From JAFAQB01 sp046724555 (GTDB lineage Archaea > Thermoproteota > Nitrososphaeria > Nitrososphaerales > Nitrososphaeraceae), in contig JBKOWU010000058.1 of the NCBI GenBank assembly GCA_046724555.1, positions 1 through 64,000 of the forward strand: DNA of 64,000 bases. The letters are read 5' to 3'. The notes beneath the pieces were generated by a model. The model had not been told where the DNA came from, searched no databases, and saw only the letters and a program-made list of their open reading frames with translations. Shown here in pieces: positions 1 to 8,280 of this stretch. The position numbers and the translations under genes are program-made. Numbering within the stretch: the first letter of the stretch is position 1; the number at the start of each line of letters is the position of its first letter.

Positions 1-1
1 T

Positions 2-331
2 CAAATTGTAACAATAACACCAAAAGCAGCTGATAAAGTTGCTGAGTTCATGAAGCAAGAAGGTAAGGATAATCTTCTTCTTAGAGTATACGTTACAGGC
101 GGAGGTTGCTCAGGCCTGTCCTATGGTATGGGTTTTGAAGAGAATCCGGATGAGGATGATCATGTCATACAACAGAATGGGGTCAAGGTTCTGGTCGATA
201 GTTATAGTCAGCGATACCTAAAGGGAGCAAACATAGATTATATTGATAGCTTGATGGGTTCTGGCTTTAAGATCAACAATCCGAATGTAACAAAAAGCTG
301 CTCCTGTGGTCATTCATTTAGTGCGGAATAA
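2..331 (+). CDS. A-type iron-sulfur carrier (IscA/ErpA family), 5' end outside window
   Basis: The reading frame is open from the first bases, so the start codon lies upstream of the window and about 109 codons are visible. The protein has the three conserved cysteines of A-type Fe-S carriers: one in GGGCSGLSYG and two in the C-terminal SCSCG. Members bind a [2Fe-2S] or [4Fe-4S] cluster and pass it to apo-proteins in the cytoplasm. The visible length fits a family of about 105-125 residues, so little is missing. The next gene is convergent (gdhA, minus strand). Family assignment is firm; IscA, ErpA and SufA subtypes cannot be told apart from sequence alone. Confidence 0.93.
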   Translation, partial: QIVTITPKAADKVAEFMKQEGKDNLLLRVYVTGGGCSGLSYGMGFEENPDEDDHVIQQNGVKVLVDSYSQRYLKGANIDYIDSLMGSGFKINNPNVTKSCSCGHSFSAE

Positions 332-423
332 CAAGTATATTCTGTGCAGACCGCGAGAGGTCTAAGATCAATTGGAGTGGAGCTGATCTCTATTTCTCTT
401 ATCATCACTCATAAGAATAAGAG

Positions 424-1698
424 TCAGGGCCAGAGTCCTCTAATCTTCGTTGCTTCGACAACTCTGGCCACAGCCAACAATGTGCTTGCCTTCCTCATAT
501 GGACGTCATATTTCTCATGAGTACTGTAAACATCTGAGAAAGCCTTAGTAATATTTTTGTCAAGCCTTTCATTCACTTGGTCTTCACTCCAATATTCCCT
601 TCTTAAATTTTGCAGCCATTCAAAATAAGATACTGTTACGCCACCCCCGTTAGCAAGTATATCAGGAATCACGAGCGACTCATTTTTATAAAGGATCTCG
701 TCTGCCTCAGGAGTAGTAGGTCCATTTGCAGCTTCTGCTATTATTTTCGCGTTGACTTTGCCTGCGTTCTTCTTGGTGATTTGGTTTTCAAGTGCCGCTG
801 GAATCATTATAGTGCATTCGGTTTCTAGCAAATCCTCATTGCTCATCGCTTTCGCTCCAGGGAAGCCTGCAACGGAGCCTGTTTTCTCCTTGTGCTTGCG
901 CAGAGCTCCAACTTGTAAACCGTTTTTATTGTAGATTCCACCCTTAGAGTCCGAGGCAGCAATAATCTTAGCTCCTTGCTCTTCGACAAGTTGGGCCGAA
1001 AATTGACCAGCGTTACCAAAGCCCTGAACAGCCGCGGTAGCAGTTTTCATATTGATCTTAAGTTTTCTAGCGGCCTCCCTCACTGTAAATGAAAGCCCCC
1101 TGCCAGTTGCTTCGTTTCGTCCGAGAGATCCTCCAATTGCTAAGGGTTTGCCTGTGATAATCTCAGGTTGCACAAAATTTCCTTTTAGTGCGGAGAATGT
1201 ATCCATTATCCAGGCCATCTCTTTACCGCCTGTATAGACATCTGGGGCCGGGATATCCCGAAGAGGTCCTATAATATCCGCGATAGAGTATGCGTACCTT
1301 CTAGTCATACGCTCGAGTTCGTCCTCGGACATTGCTTTTGGATTGCAAACAATACCTCCTTTACCACCTCCATATGGAATGTCGGCTATTGCACATTTCC
1401 AAGTCATCCACATGGACAAGGCCTTAACTTCGTCAATCGTCACTTGAGGATGGTATCTAATGCCGCCCTTGAATGGCCCCCGTGCATCATTATGTTGAGA
1501 TCTAAATCCTGTGAAAACCTTAATCTCACCATTGTCCATTTTGGTCGGAATCGAAACCGTCAATACGCGTTTTGGATGAGCTAAAATCTGTTGCATACCA
1601 CTGTCAAGTTTTATCAATTTCGCCGCTTCGTCCAGTTGCCTTAAAGCAACTTCGAAGGGGTTAATTGCAGCTATGCTACTGGTTGATGGTTCTGACAT
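424..1698 (-). CDS. gdhA: Glutamate dehydrogenase (Glu/Leu/Phe/Val dehydrogenase family)
   Basis: A 424-residue protein, the usual length of hexameric archaeal glutamate dehydrogenases. It interconverts glutamate and 2-oxoglutarate plus ammonium with NAD(P)H, linking ammonium assimilation to the TCA cycle. Visible motifs are the substrate-binding GGIRYHP region, the catalytic-lysine motif PYGGGKGGI, PAPDVYTGGKEM, and the Rossmann nucleotide-binding stretch around VQGFGNAG. The C-terminus IRGLWP resembles other archaeal members. Cofactor preference cannot be decided here. A TATA-like box sits about 25 nt upstream of the ATG, implying a leaderless mRNA. The gene is monocistronic and convergent with the Fe-S carrier gene. 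Confidence 0.95.
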   Translation of the reverse strand: MSEPSTSSIAAINPFEVALRQLDEAAKLIKLDSGMQQILAHPKRVLTVSIPTKMDNGEIKVFTGFRSQHNDARGPFKGGIRYHPQVTIDEVKALSMWMTWKCAIADIPYGGGKGGIVCNPKAMSEDELERMTRRYAYSIADIIGPLRDIPAPDVYTGGKEMAWIMDTFSALKGNFVQPEIITGKPLAIGGSLGRNEATGRGLSFTVREAARKLKINMKTATAAVQGFGNAGQFSAQLVEEQGAKIIAASDSKGGIYNKNGLQVGALRKHKEKTGSVAGFPGAKAMSNEDLLETECTIMIPAALENQITKKNAGKVNAKIIAEAANGPTTPEADEILYKNESLVIPDILANGGGVTVSYFEWLQNLRREYWSEDQVNERLDKNITKAFSDVYSTHEKYDVHMRKASTLLAVARVVEATKIRGLWP

Positions 1699-1720
1699 CA
1701 GAATGTCTCAAAAAGCTGAT

Positions 1721-1729
1721 ATATTTAAG
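1721..1729 (-). promoter_or_regulatory. TATA box of gdhA
   Basis: On the minus strand the sequence reads CTTAAATAT about 25 nt before the gdhA ATG. This spacing fits an archaeal TATA box with transcription starting at or next to the start codon. Confidence 0.5.
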
Positions 1730-1975
1730 TGTTGAATCATCTCGGCTCTTATTGCACCTCAATTATCGCCATCATTTTACTTAAAGTTCCATGTATGTCA
1801 GTCAGAAAACTAAATCACAGCGTAAATGAATGAGCTAGTTGATAATATGTGGAGGCACATATATTTCACACTCATCAATGTCCCCCTATTTACAATATTC
1901 TCAGCATGGTGCGCTCCTTATGCAATAGATGCTTATGGGGTTACCTGCAATTTACACTTGTTATCAACTCACCTA

Positions 1976-2332
1976 TCACAGGTTTTGCATTCGCTCAGAA
2001 ATCAATGTGCGCAGCTGATCATCTGTCTTGCCTACGTGATCTATTCCGATAGTATTTGCAATCTCTTCAAGTTTCTTACGCTCGGACACGACTGCTGTCG
2101 TGATCTTTGGACCGACATGACCCGTGGTCCACTCAGTTTCTGTTTTCGTTGTCTGTTCGATCTCTCTTCTGAATAAATCTCTAGCCTTTTCATATTCTCC
2201 AGCAGCCTTTCCTAGAGTTCTAGATAATCCTGGCAACCTCTTTGAACCAAATAGCAAAAACAAGCCCATGAGTATTATTATGATCCACTCAGTTCCTCCT
2301 ATTTGCTTCAGGAGTGCGTCTACTGATATCAT
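1976..2332 (-). CDS. tatA: Twin-arginine translocase TatA-type protein
   Basis: A 118-residue protein with the TatA/Hcf106 layout: a short N-terminus, one transmembrane helix (about residues 15-30, WIIIILMGLFLLFG), the FGSKRLPGL hinge, then an amphipathic helix and a charged tail of about 70 residues. TatA oligomers form the membrane passage for folded proteins with RR signal peptides. No tatC is nearby. The highly acidic/basic tail is longer than in minimal TatA proteins, and a TatB-like role cannot be excluded. The stretch from 1699 to 1975 between this gene and gdhA holds only the gdhA promoter as far as can be seen. Confidence 0.88.
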   Translation of the reverse strand: MISVDALLKQIGGTEWIIIILMGLFLLFGSKRLPGLSRTLGKAAGEYEKARDLFRREIEQTTKTETEWTTGHVGPKITTAVVSERKKLEEIANTIGIDHVGKTDDQLRTLISERMQNL

Positions 2333-2444
2333 CGGATACTCTGAGATCGGGGATGACGAGAATTAAACATTTCCACAACAACAGCCAACCAGTAAATCCA
2401 ATACAGATAAATTCAGAAGAAGATCAACGAACCGTAGCATAGTA

Positions 2445-3725
2445 ATGAATATTGATAATCTCAAACTCATCTATGTCTTACTTGATGGCATAGGTGACCT
2501 ACCCCATCCTTTATTAGGAAACTCAACTCCACTGGAAGCCGCCCACACTCCAAACTTGGATAAGCTTGCTTCGAATGGATGCATGGGCAATGTGACAAGC
2601 GTTGGGAAGGGAATTGCTCCACAATCGGATATTGCAGTGTTTAACATGCTTGGATACACCTTCAATAATGGAAGTTATGTTGGACGAGGAGTAATAGAGT
2701 CAATTGGATGCAATATTGATTTCCATGAGGGAGATCTCGCGCTAAGAGGAAATTTTGCAACTATAGCCAAAGATTTGCATCTAGTAGATAGAAGAGCTGG
2801 TAGGCATATCATGAGAGAAGAAGCTGAAGCAATTTGTGAAACGCTGCGACAGAGGATTATCTTTACTGACAAATATGCTTCTGTTGTAATAGAACCGACT
2901 ATATCTCACCGTGTCATAATTAGGTTACGAAACAGTAGGCTGAGATTATCAGAAAATATCACAAACACGGATCCCGCCTATGATAAGATCAATGGGATAG
3001 GGATAGCCAAAGCAACAAGCGATGAAATGGTCATACAAAAGTCAATCGCCCAGGACGAAACGCAGAACTCAAAATTGGCTGCTACACTGGTAAATGAATT
3101 TACTGACCAGGCTATACTATTGTTAAAAAATCACCCTATTAATGAAGAACGTATTAAAGCAGGTAAGAGCCCGATGAATGCAGTCCTGCTGCGCGATCCC
3201 GGTAGCAGATATCCAAAAATCGATCCGATCGGTAAAAAATATAGCGTCAAAGTAGCTTCTATGGTGGATATGCCTGTTGAAATAGGAATATCAAAAGTAT
3301 TAGATATGAAAGCATTTGAAGCTGGAGGACTTGATGACTATGAACAAAAAGCCGCTCTTGCAGCTAGAATCATCGAGGACTTTGGTATGCTGTATGTTCA
3401 TATTAAGGGTCCAGATGAATTTGGACACGATGGTGATGCAAAAGGCAAAACAAAGAACATTGAGGACATCGACAACCGTTTCTTTGGAAATCTTCTAGAT
3501 TCCTTAAAGGTCAATGAACCTACTATTGTGGTATCAGGGGATCACTCGACCCCATGTATAAATAAAGCTCATACGGATGATCCTGTCCCTCTATTAATAT
3601 CGGGCAAGAGGATAATGAAGGATAACAGTGCCAGATTTACTGAAAACTACGCGTCGAGAGGCAAACTGGGCTCGCTTATGGGAGCAAGTGTACTCGATAC
3701 TGCAATAAACATGGTACGCAAATAG
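2445..3725 (+). CDS. apgM: 2,3-bisphosphoglycerate-independent phosphoglycerate mutase, archaeal type
   Basis: A 426-residue protein of the alkaline-phosphatase-like metalloenzyme superfamily, archaeal ApgM branch. It interconverts 3- and 2-phosphoglycerate in glycolysis/gluconeogenesis. The N-terminus LLDGIGDLP supplies the first metal aspartate. The APQSDIAVFNMLGY segment carries the nucleophilic serine. The C-terminal part has metal-ligand motifs HIKGPDEFGHDGD and VSGDHSTP. Length is typical of the family (400-430). It is divergent from tatA and stands alone. Confidence 0.93.
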   Translation: MNIDNLKLIYVLLDGIGDLPHPLLGNSTPLEAAHTPNLDKLASNGCMGNVTSVGKGIAPQSDIAVFNMLGYTFNNGSYVGRGVIESIGCNIDFHEGDLALRGNFATIAKDLHLVDRRAGRHIMREEAEAICETLRQRIIFTDKYASVVIEPTISHRVIIRLRNSRLRLSENITNTDPAYDKINGIGIAKATSDEMVIQKSIAQDETQNSKLAATLVNEFTDQAILLLKNHPINEERIKAGKSPMNAVLLRDPGSRYPKIDPIGKKYSVKVASMVDMPVEIGISKVLDMKAFEAGGLDDYEQKAALAARIIEDFGMLYVHIKGPDEFGHDGDAKGKTKNIEDIDNRFFGNLLDSLKVNEPTIVVSGDHSTPCINKAHTDDPVPLLISGKRIMKDNSARFTENYASRGKLGSLMGASVLDTAINMVRK

Positions 3726-3941
3726 AGACAGTACGTTGTTTCTTGGTATCATGTATTCATTGTTCGATGTTTTAGTCAAACATGGACTTGCCGAGCCTAT
3801 TAGTTAGCCTTGGCCTCATAGTCATGCTAATTGCTCGTTAGCATTATAGCCGCATTCAAACAGGCTCGTTGACACTAAAACATTAAATCTCATGATATGT
3901 TCATATTGCTTGTAGTGCATACAATACCTTTGTGATATTTG

Positions 3942-4070
3942 ATGATAGGAAAATGTGATCGATGTGGAATGAACAATGTAGAAGTAATGTCAATAAATAA
4001 TCCGCATTCCAATGACAGAGAAAATTTATGCAATCAATGTAGGCCTGCTGACGGTACTTATGCTTACTAG
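3942..4070 (+). CDS. Small zinc-ribbon-like protein, 42 residues
   Basis: An ATG-initiated frame encodes 42 residues with two CxxC pairs (CDRCG near the N-terminus and CNQC near the C-terminus) about 22 residues apart, the spacing of a zinc ribbon or treble clef. It lies alone in the 670-nt gap between apgM and the LLM oxidoreductase gene. Very small zinc-binding proteins are common in Nitrososphaerota; the function is unknown, with nucleic-acid binding a guess. The rest of the gap (3726-3941 and 4071-4395) shows only the promoter of the next gene. Confidence 0.6.
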   Translation: MIGKCDRCGMNNVEVMSINNPHSNDRENLCNQCRPADGTYAY

Positions 4071-4313
4071 GCTATGACTAGTACTTTTTATGTTGGCGAT
4101 TACCAAAGCAGGACCCAATATTCATAAGCACTGAATGATAGTGTAAATTTATCTCACTCTGACCATCAAGTCTCATGAAGACCACCGTTCCAATAAAAAA
4201 TAGATGGTCTTGTTTCACATCTGTTCATTCATTTGCGGGTGTAGGGACAGGTATTCAATATAACTGGTCAAGCTAGGGTATTCGCAACTTTAGGATCAAT
4301 ACTCTTGGAGGAC

Positions 4314-4323
4314 ATATTTAAAT
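4314..4323 (+). promoter_or_regulatory. TATA box for the LLM oxidoreductase gene
   Basis: ATATTTAAAT is a good archaeal TATA box. It predicts a transcription start near 4345, giving a leader of about 50-60 nt before the ATG codons at 4396 and 4408. A GAGAGG purine stretch sits at 4390-4395. Confidence 0.5.
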
Positions 4324-4395
4324 AGACGGTCACTTTGATTTTACTGTCTATATGTCTATTCGTATAGTGTTGGTTATGGAGTTAATAGTGAGAGG

Positions 4396-5490
4396 ATGCT
4401 ACCTCCTATGAGGACTAAATTTGGTTTCACGCAGGGGCTGAATGTAGCTAGGTTAGGTCTTGATGAAACTCAGGTTATTACAGCATGCCAAATTGCTGAC
4501 AGAATGGACTACGATTCGATTTGGGCTATGGATCATTCTAACGTCCCGCAATGGAAGAATGCTATAGTTAATGACGCATGGATCATGCTTTCTGCGATCG
4601 GCGCGCTCACTAGGAACGTCGAAGTGGGCCCATGTGTCACTGATGCGATAAGGCGACATCCATCTGCAATAGCGCTTTCCACTATTACTCTAGATAGGAT
4701 AACTAATGGCAGGGCTATCTTAGGCATTGGAGCGGGCGAGGCACAGAATGTAGTGGATTTTGGAATCGAGTTTAGCAAACCGGTATCAAAGTTTAAAGAA
4801 CAATTAGAAGTAATTTCTAAACTTTTTGAATCTGATGCCGACAACCATATAAGCTATAAAGGCGAATATTATAGGTTAGACAATGCGAGCCTACAAGCTA
4901 AGAGTATTCGTAAGCCTAGGCCGCCTATATATATAGCAGCAGGAGCACCGAAAACTCTCGAATTATGCGCAAAACACGGTGACGGCTGGATTCCTATAGG
5001 CTATACTCCAGAATTATTTAGACATCATGCAAACTCAATAAAACATACTGCTAAGAATATTGGAAGAGATCTCTCGGGATTTCAGTTTGCTAATGACGTA
5101 GACGTATACTTCACGGACGATGGAGAAGAGGCGTGGAATAAGATGAAAAATGCAGTAAAGGTAAGTCTCTATAAACCAGAATTGTTGAAAGTACATAATA
5201 TAACCCAGGACTCTGAATTTGATTTCAGGAGGTATTTTACAGAATACGCAATGAACAAACCCGAGCTTATGGTTCAGATGAAGAGAGCTGCTCTAAGAAT
5301 ACCTGATAGCATCGCTAGAACAGCGATAGGTGTTGGCAAACCAGATGATGTAATTGAAATGCTGGAGAGGTTTATTAGAGCCGGCACTAACCATTTCATC
5401 ATACGATTCTGGGGTGAAGGCTATTTTAAGAATATTGAAATCTTTGGTAATAAGGTAATACCTTATTTCAGAGATCAAGAAAAAAAATAA
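4396..5490 (+). CDS. LLM-class F420-dependent oxidoreductase (Mer-like)
   Basis: A 364-residue TIM-barrel flavin/F420 oxidoreductase of the bacterial-luciferase-like superfamily, most like the 5,10-methylenetetrahydromethanopterin reductase (Mer) group. Supporting segments are SIWAMDHSN near residue 45, LGIGAGEAQN around 115, and PPIYIAAGAPK...GDGWIP around 180-200. Such enzymes transfer hydride to or from F420H2. The true substrate cannot be inferred, since Nitrososphaerota encode several paralogues. Two in-frame ATGs are possible; the second (4408, MRTKFGFTQG) sits 12 nt after GAGAGG and matches the usual family start better. Confidence 0.85.
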   Translation: MLPPMRTKFGFTQGLNVARLGLDETQVITACQIADRMDYDSIWAMDHSNVPQWKNAIVNDAWIMLSAIGALTRNVEVGPCVTDAIRRHPSAIALSTITLDRITNGRAILGIGAGEAQNVVDFGIEFSKPVSKFKEQLEVISKLFESDADNHISYKGEYYRLDNASLQAKSIRKPRPPIYIAAGAPKTLELCAKHGDGWIPIGYTPELFRHHANSIKHTAKNIGRDLSGFQFANDVDVYFTDDGEEAWNKMKNAVKVSLYKPELLKVHNITQDSEFDFRRYFTEYAMNKPELMVQMKRAALRIPDSIARTAIGVGKPDDVIEMLERFIRAGTNHFIIRFWGEGYFKNIEIFGNKVIPYFRDQEKK

Positions 5491-5494
5491 GATT

Positions 5495-6538
5495 TCAACT
5501 TTTTATATAAATATCCAGAGTATTTGAGACTCTCTGTTTTGGCAGTATATTTTGATTCATGGCTGTCAAAGCTTGTGCATCAAAACCCATTTTTCTAAGC
5601 TTTGAAGCAAATTCAGCAGCAAATCCATGGAATGTGTAGATCTTTTTTGCTTTACTTGCTCTTACTACATCGATGAGTTCCCGATAGTCGCAATGATCAC
5701 TCATGGGCATACAGTAGTCTAAATCCATCATGAACTTGTATCCTCCCTTAATGGCCCAACCACTGAAACCTATTGTTACTGCTCCGTATGTTTTTTTCAA
5801 CGCTTTGACAAAAGAACTTCTAGCGCTAGTTAGAGGAGCTATCATAACCCATGGCTTACTCTTTCTCAGCAATCCTCTTTTCTCAGCCAGAGAATATTTC
5901 ATGGTGCTCTTCAACGGAATGCCCAAGTTTATGTAAAGGCTATTTATCTTGTGGATCGAGTCATATACAAACATAGGCTCCCAGTGCCCAAAGAGAGCGG
6001 TCAGAAGTTGAGCTTTTCCTAAGGGATAGCCCATCAAAATAACAGGGACTCCGAGATCGTACATATCCGAAATAATACTATTCGTTTTATGGACTATTTC
6101 TTCTATTTGTGGGAACAAATATTCCGGCCGTCCAAAGGTAGATTCGATTATTAGAGTCTGCGCAGAGGGGATGAGAGCAGGCTCCATAAAAGCTCTCTTT
6201 CTCGTAGCGATGTCACCAGTATAGTACAATTCATTTTCTACCAGCAATCCTTTAGAGCCTAAGATGTGTCCGCTGTCTACTAGCTCAAAACCTTCACACC
6301 GTTCAATTGCATTCGTCATTTTATATCCTCTGGCTTTAGCGATCAACGATGTTGGCCTCGATATTAATGTGGTAATGGCGGAGTTATGTTTAACACTCGT
6401 TTTGTACAAATGATCAGTATGTGCATGAGAAACGAATGCAAAATCACAATTCGTGAGACTCTTCGGATCAAGCGAAATTCTTTTACCATTGCTGTTTATA
6501 ACGATACCGCATTCTGAAAACATAACATGGAAATTCAC
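5495..6538 (-). CDS. Metallo-beta-lactamase-fold RNA/DNA nuclease (mRNA 3'-end processing factor-like)
   Basis: A 347-residue protein with the HxHxDH zinc motif (HAHTDH, about residues 38-43), GHILGS, YTGDI and a late MSDHCD histidine segment. This arrangement is seen in archaeal proteins annotated as exonuclease/mRNA 3'-end processing factor (COG1236). The middle shows no full beta-CASP core like that of the KH-containing aCPSF1, so it belongs to the shorter group related to SNM1/YSH1-like nucleases. It probably acts on RNA or DNA ends. It is convergent with the LLM gene (4-nt gap) and divergent from purN. Confidence 0.75.
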   Translation of the reverse strand: MNFHVMFSECGIVINSNGKRISLDPKSLTNCDFAFVSHAHTDHLYKTSVKHNSAITTLISRPTSLIAKARGYKMTNAIERCEGFELVDSGHILGSKGLLVENELYYTGDIATRKRAFMEPALIPSAQTLIIESTFGRPEYLFPQIEEIVHKTNSIISDMYDLGVPVILMGYPLGKAQLLTALFGHWEPMFVYDSIHKINSLYINLGIPLKSTMKYSLAEKRGLLRKSKPWVMIAPLTSARSSFVKALKKTYGAVTIGFSGWAIKGGYKFMMDLDYCMPMSDHCDYRELIDVVRASKAKKIYTFHGFAAEFASKLRKMGFDAQALTAMNQNILPKQRVSNTLDIYIKS

Positions 6539-6783
6539 GTGGATTGCAACTGTATCCTTAATTTGACTTGTATTTGAATATTGACTTATGTCATATAATC
6601 TGATATTGAAACAAAAAGTCAGTCATAGTAGCTATTCGCAACAGCTTTTATTTATTGTTGTCACTTAGTCAAAATTGTTGAACCTCGGGATATACAATGC
6701 TATTTTCAAACACCTGACAAGCAGATCATGTTAGCAGGCTTTTATATACTTATAATAAATCATAATCTACGAGAGGATCTCTT

Positions 6784-7404
6784 ATGATAAACCTTGGCAT
6801 ACTAATTTCCGGCAGAGGAAGTAATATGACTGCAATCCTTTTAGCCATACAGAGACGTATAATTAAAAATGTGAGGCCTTCTATTGTCATTTCTAATAAA
6901 TTGGACGCGCCCGGACTAAGAATTGCTTCTGAAAAATTCAATGTTCCTGCTAAAGCAATATTAAGTAATGGCTCTAAGGGATGGGAATACGATGAACAAA
7001 TAGCTTCAATTTTAAACGAATATGGCGTGACAAGAAGACGCGGTCTGATCTGCCTAGCAGGGTTCTTACGTATTGCAAGTCCAGAGTTTGTGAGGACATA
7101 TAAAATGCGAATAATGAATATACATCCTTCCCTTCTTCCAACTTTTCCTGGGCTCCATGCACAAAAACAAGCCATTGAACATGGCGTAAAGGTGACAGGA
7201 TGTACTGTTCACTTCGTAGATGAGGGCGTGGATTCTGGTCCCATAATAGCTCAAAAAGCTGTTCCTGTATATGACTCAGACACAGAACAAACTCTCTCAT
7301 CGAGGATTTTAAAACAAGAACATAAGTTGTACACGAAAAGCGTAAAGCTATTTGCAGACGGTAAACTCTTGGTAAAGGGCCGTAAGGTTTTCATTCGATC
7401 ATGA
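6784..7404 (+). CDS. purN: Phosphoribosylglycinamide formyltransferase
   Basis: A 206-residue protein of the GART/PurN family. It transfers a formyl group from 10-formyl-tetrahydrofolate to GAR in de novo purine synthesis. The N-terminal LGILISGRGSNM matches the phosphate-binding loop, and the NIHPSLLPTFPGLHAQ segment with HFVDEGVDSGPII gives the catalytic His and Asp. A TATA box TTTATATA lies at 6741-6748, and a GAGAGG Shine-Dalgarno-like stretch at 6771-6776 precedes the ATG by 7 nt. Use of folate, not tetrahydromethanopterin, fits the cyclo-ligase gene that follows. Confidence 0.93.
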   Translation: MINLGILISGRGSNMTAILLAIQRRIIKNVRPSIVISNKLDAPGLRIASEKFNVPAKAILSNGSKGWEYDEQIASILNEYGVTRRRGLICLAGFLRIASPEFVRTYKMRIMNIHPSLLPTFPGLHAQKQAIEHGVKVTGCTVHFVDEGVDSGPIIAQKAVPVYDSDTEQTLSSRILKQEHKLYTKSVKLFADGKLLVKGRKVFIRS

Positions 7405-7449
7405 TAAGAATATAATCAAACTTTATAAGATATATGTGTACCTTGCTTG

Positions 7450-7690
7450 CAGTCAGTACTATTCATGAATTTCTGGTAGTCAAATCTTAGGGTAGCCTGA
7501 GTATCAAGGGAATTGAAGATGCCCGTTCAAGAACACGCCCGCCCTAAGGCCAGATAAACACTCTACCTCTGTTCTGCGTGTATCAATATGGATCGACTGA
7601 AAGCGGGTATACCCACAAAAAATGGAACATACACATCGTATATTGTATTGAGTCACAGAGATAGTATCGATTAAATTTGGCCATGGAGGT
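7450..7690 (+). ncRNA. Candidate structured non-coding RNA between purN and the cyclo-ligase gene
   Basis: No convincing gene fills 7405-7728. A TATA box (TTTATAAG, 7422-7429) predicts a transcript from about 7450. Downstream, a perfect 7-bp inverted repeat CTTAGGG (7486-7492) / CCCTAAG (7542-7548) encloses further stems, including TTGAA/TTCAA. A 10-bp palindrome GGGTATACCC lies at 7605-7614. The next gene has its own TATA (about 7704-7712) right before its ATG, so this transcript need not be its leader. No match to tRNA, SRP, 5S or RNase P signatures was recognised. The boundaries are estimates. Confidence 0.3.
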
Positions 7691-7728
7691 GGTGGGTAAT
7701 ATCGAGAATATATACTCAAAAAAACAAA

Positions 7729-8280
7729 ATGCGTATAGAATTACTTAAGAAACGTAATGCGTTAACCATGTCTGAAATCTCCAAGAGAAGCATGGTAATC
7801 CAAAACCGGGTTATAAATTCCTCCCAATACAAATCTGCCAGCACGATAGGAGCCTATTTTCCTATCGGATCTGAAGTTAGAACTGAACACATTATTAGCA
7901 CAGCACTGAATAATCAAAAGGTCGTTTTGCTTCCGAAAACAGGACCCGATAAAATGGCTTTTTTCCGGATTTTCCAAGCGGATTTTAGTAAGTTGGTAGA
8001 AGGCAGGTTCGGAATTTTAGAACCGCCAGGATCATCATGTGATGTACGCGAAAACATAGATTTGTTGATTGTGCCAGGCGTGGGTTTTGATAAATATGGC
8101 TACAGGATTGGTTACGGAAAAGGATATTACGACAGGTTCATCAAAGAAAACGATTTTCGTTTCTCGATCGGAATAGGATTTCAGTTTCAAGTATTAGATA
8201 GCAGGCTTCCTCATTCTGGCTTTGATCAAAGGCTTGATGCTATTGCTACGGAAAGAAACGTGCTTGATTGTCAACGTTAG
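7729..8280 (+). CDS. 5-formyltetrahydrofolate cyclo-ligase
   Basis: A 183-residue protein of the YgfA/MTHFS family. It uses ATP to convert 5-formyl-THF to 5,10-methenyl-THF, returning the stored folate to the C1 pool. The diagnostic C-terminal motif RIGYGKGYYDRF is present, along with GVGFDKYG and the N-terminal KRSMVIQNRV. A TATA-like AATATATAC about 20 nt upstream suggests a leaderless mRNA. Its 3' end overlaps that of convergent purD by 35 nt. The location next to purN and purD fits folate-dependent purine synthesis. Confidence 0.9.
   Translation: MRIELLKKRNALTMSEISKRSMVIQNRVINSSQYKSASTIGAYFPIGSEVRTEHIISTALNNQKVVLLPKTGPDKMAFFRIFQADFSKLVEGRFGILEPPGSSCDVRENIDLLIVPGVGFDKYGYRIGYGKGYYDRFIKENDFRFSIGIGFQFQVLDSRLPHSGFDQRLDAIATERNVLDCQR

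Noticed and set aside
1826..2366. Plus-strand frames across tatA
   Set aside because: Antisense shadows of tatA without recognisable domains.
7486..7548. tRNA-like closing stem CTTAGGG/CCCTAAG
   Set aside because: No D-arm, T-arm or anticodon arm of tRNA type can be formed inside it; kept only as an unidentified structured RNA candidate.
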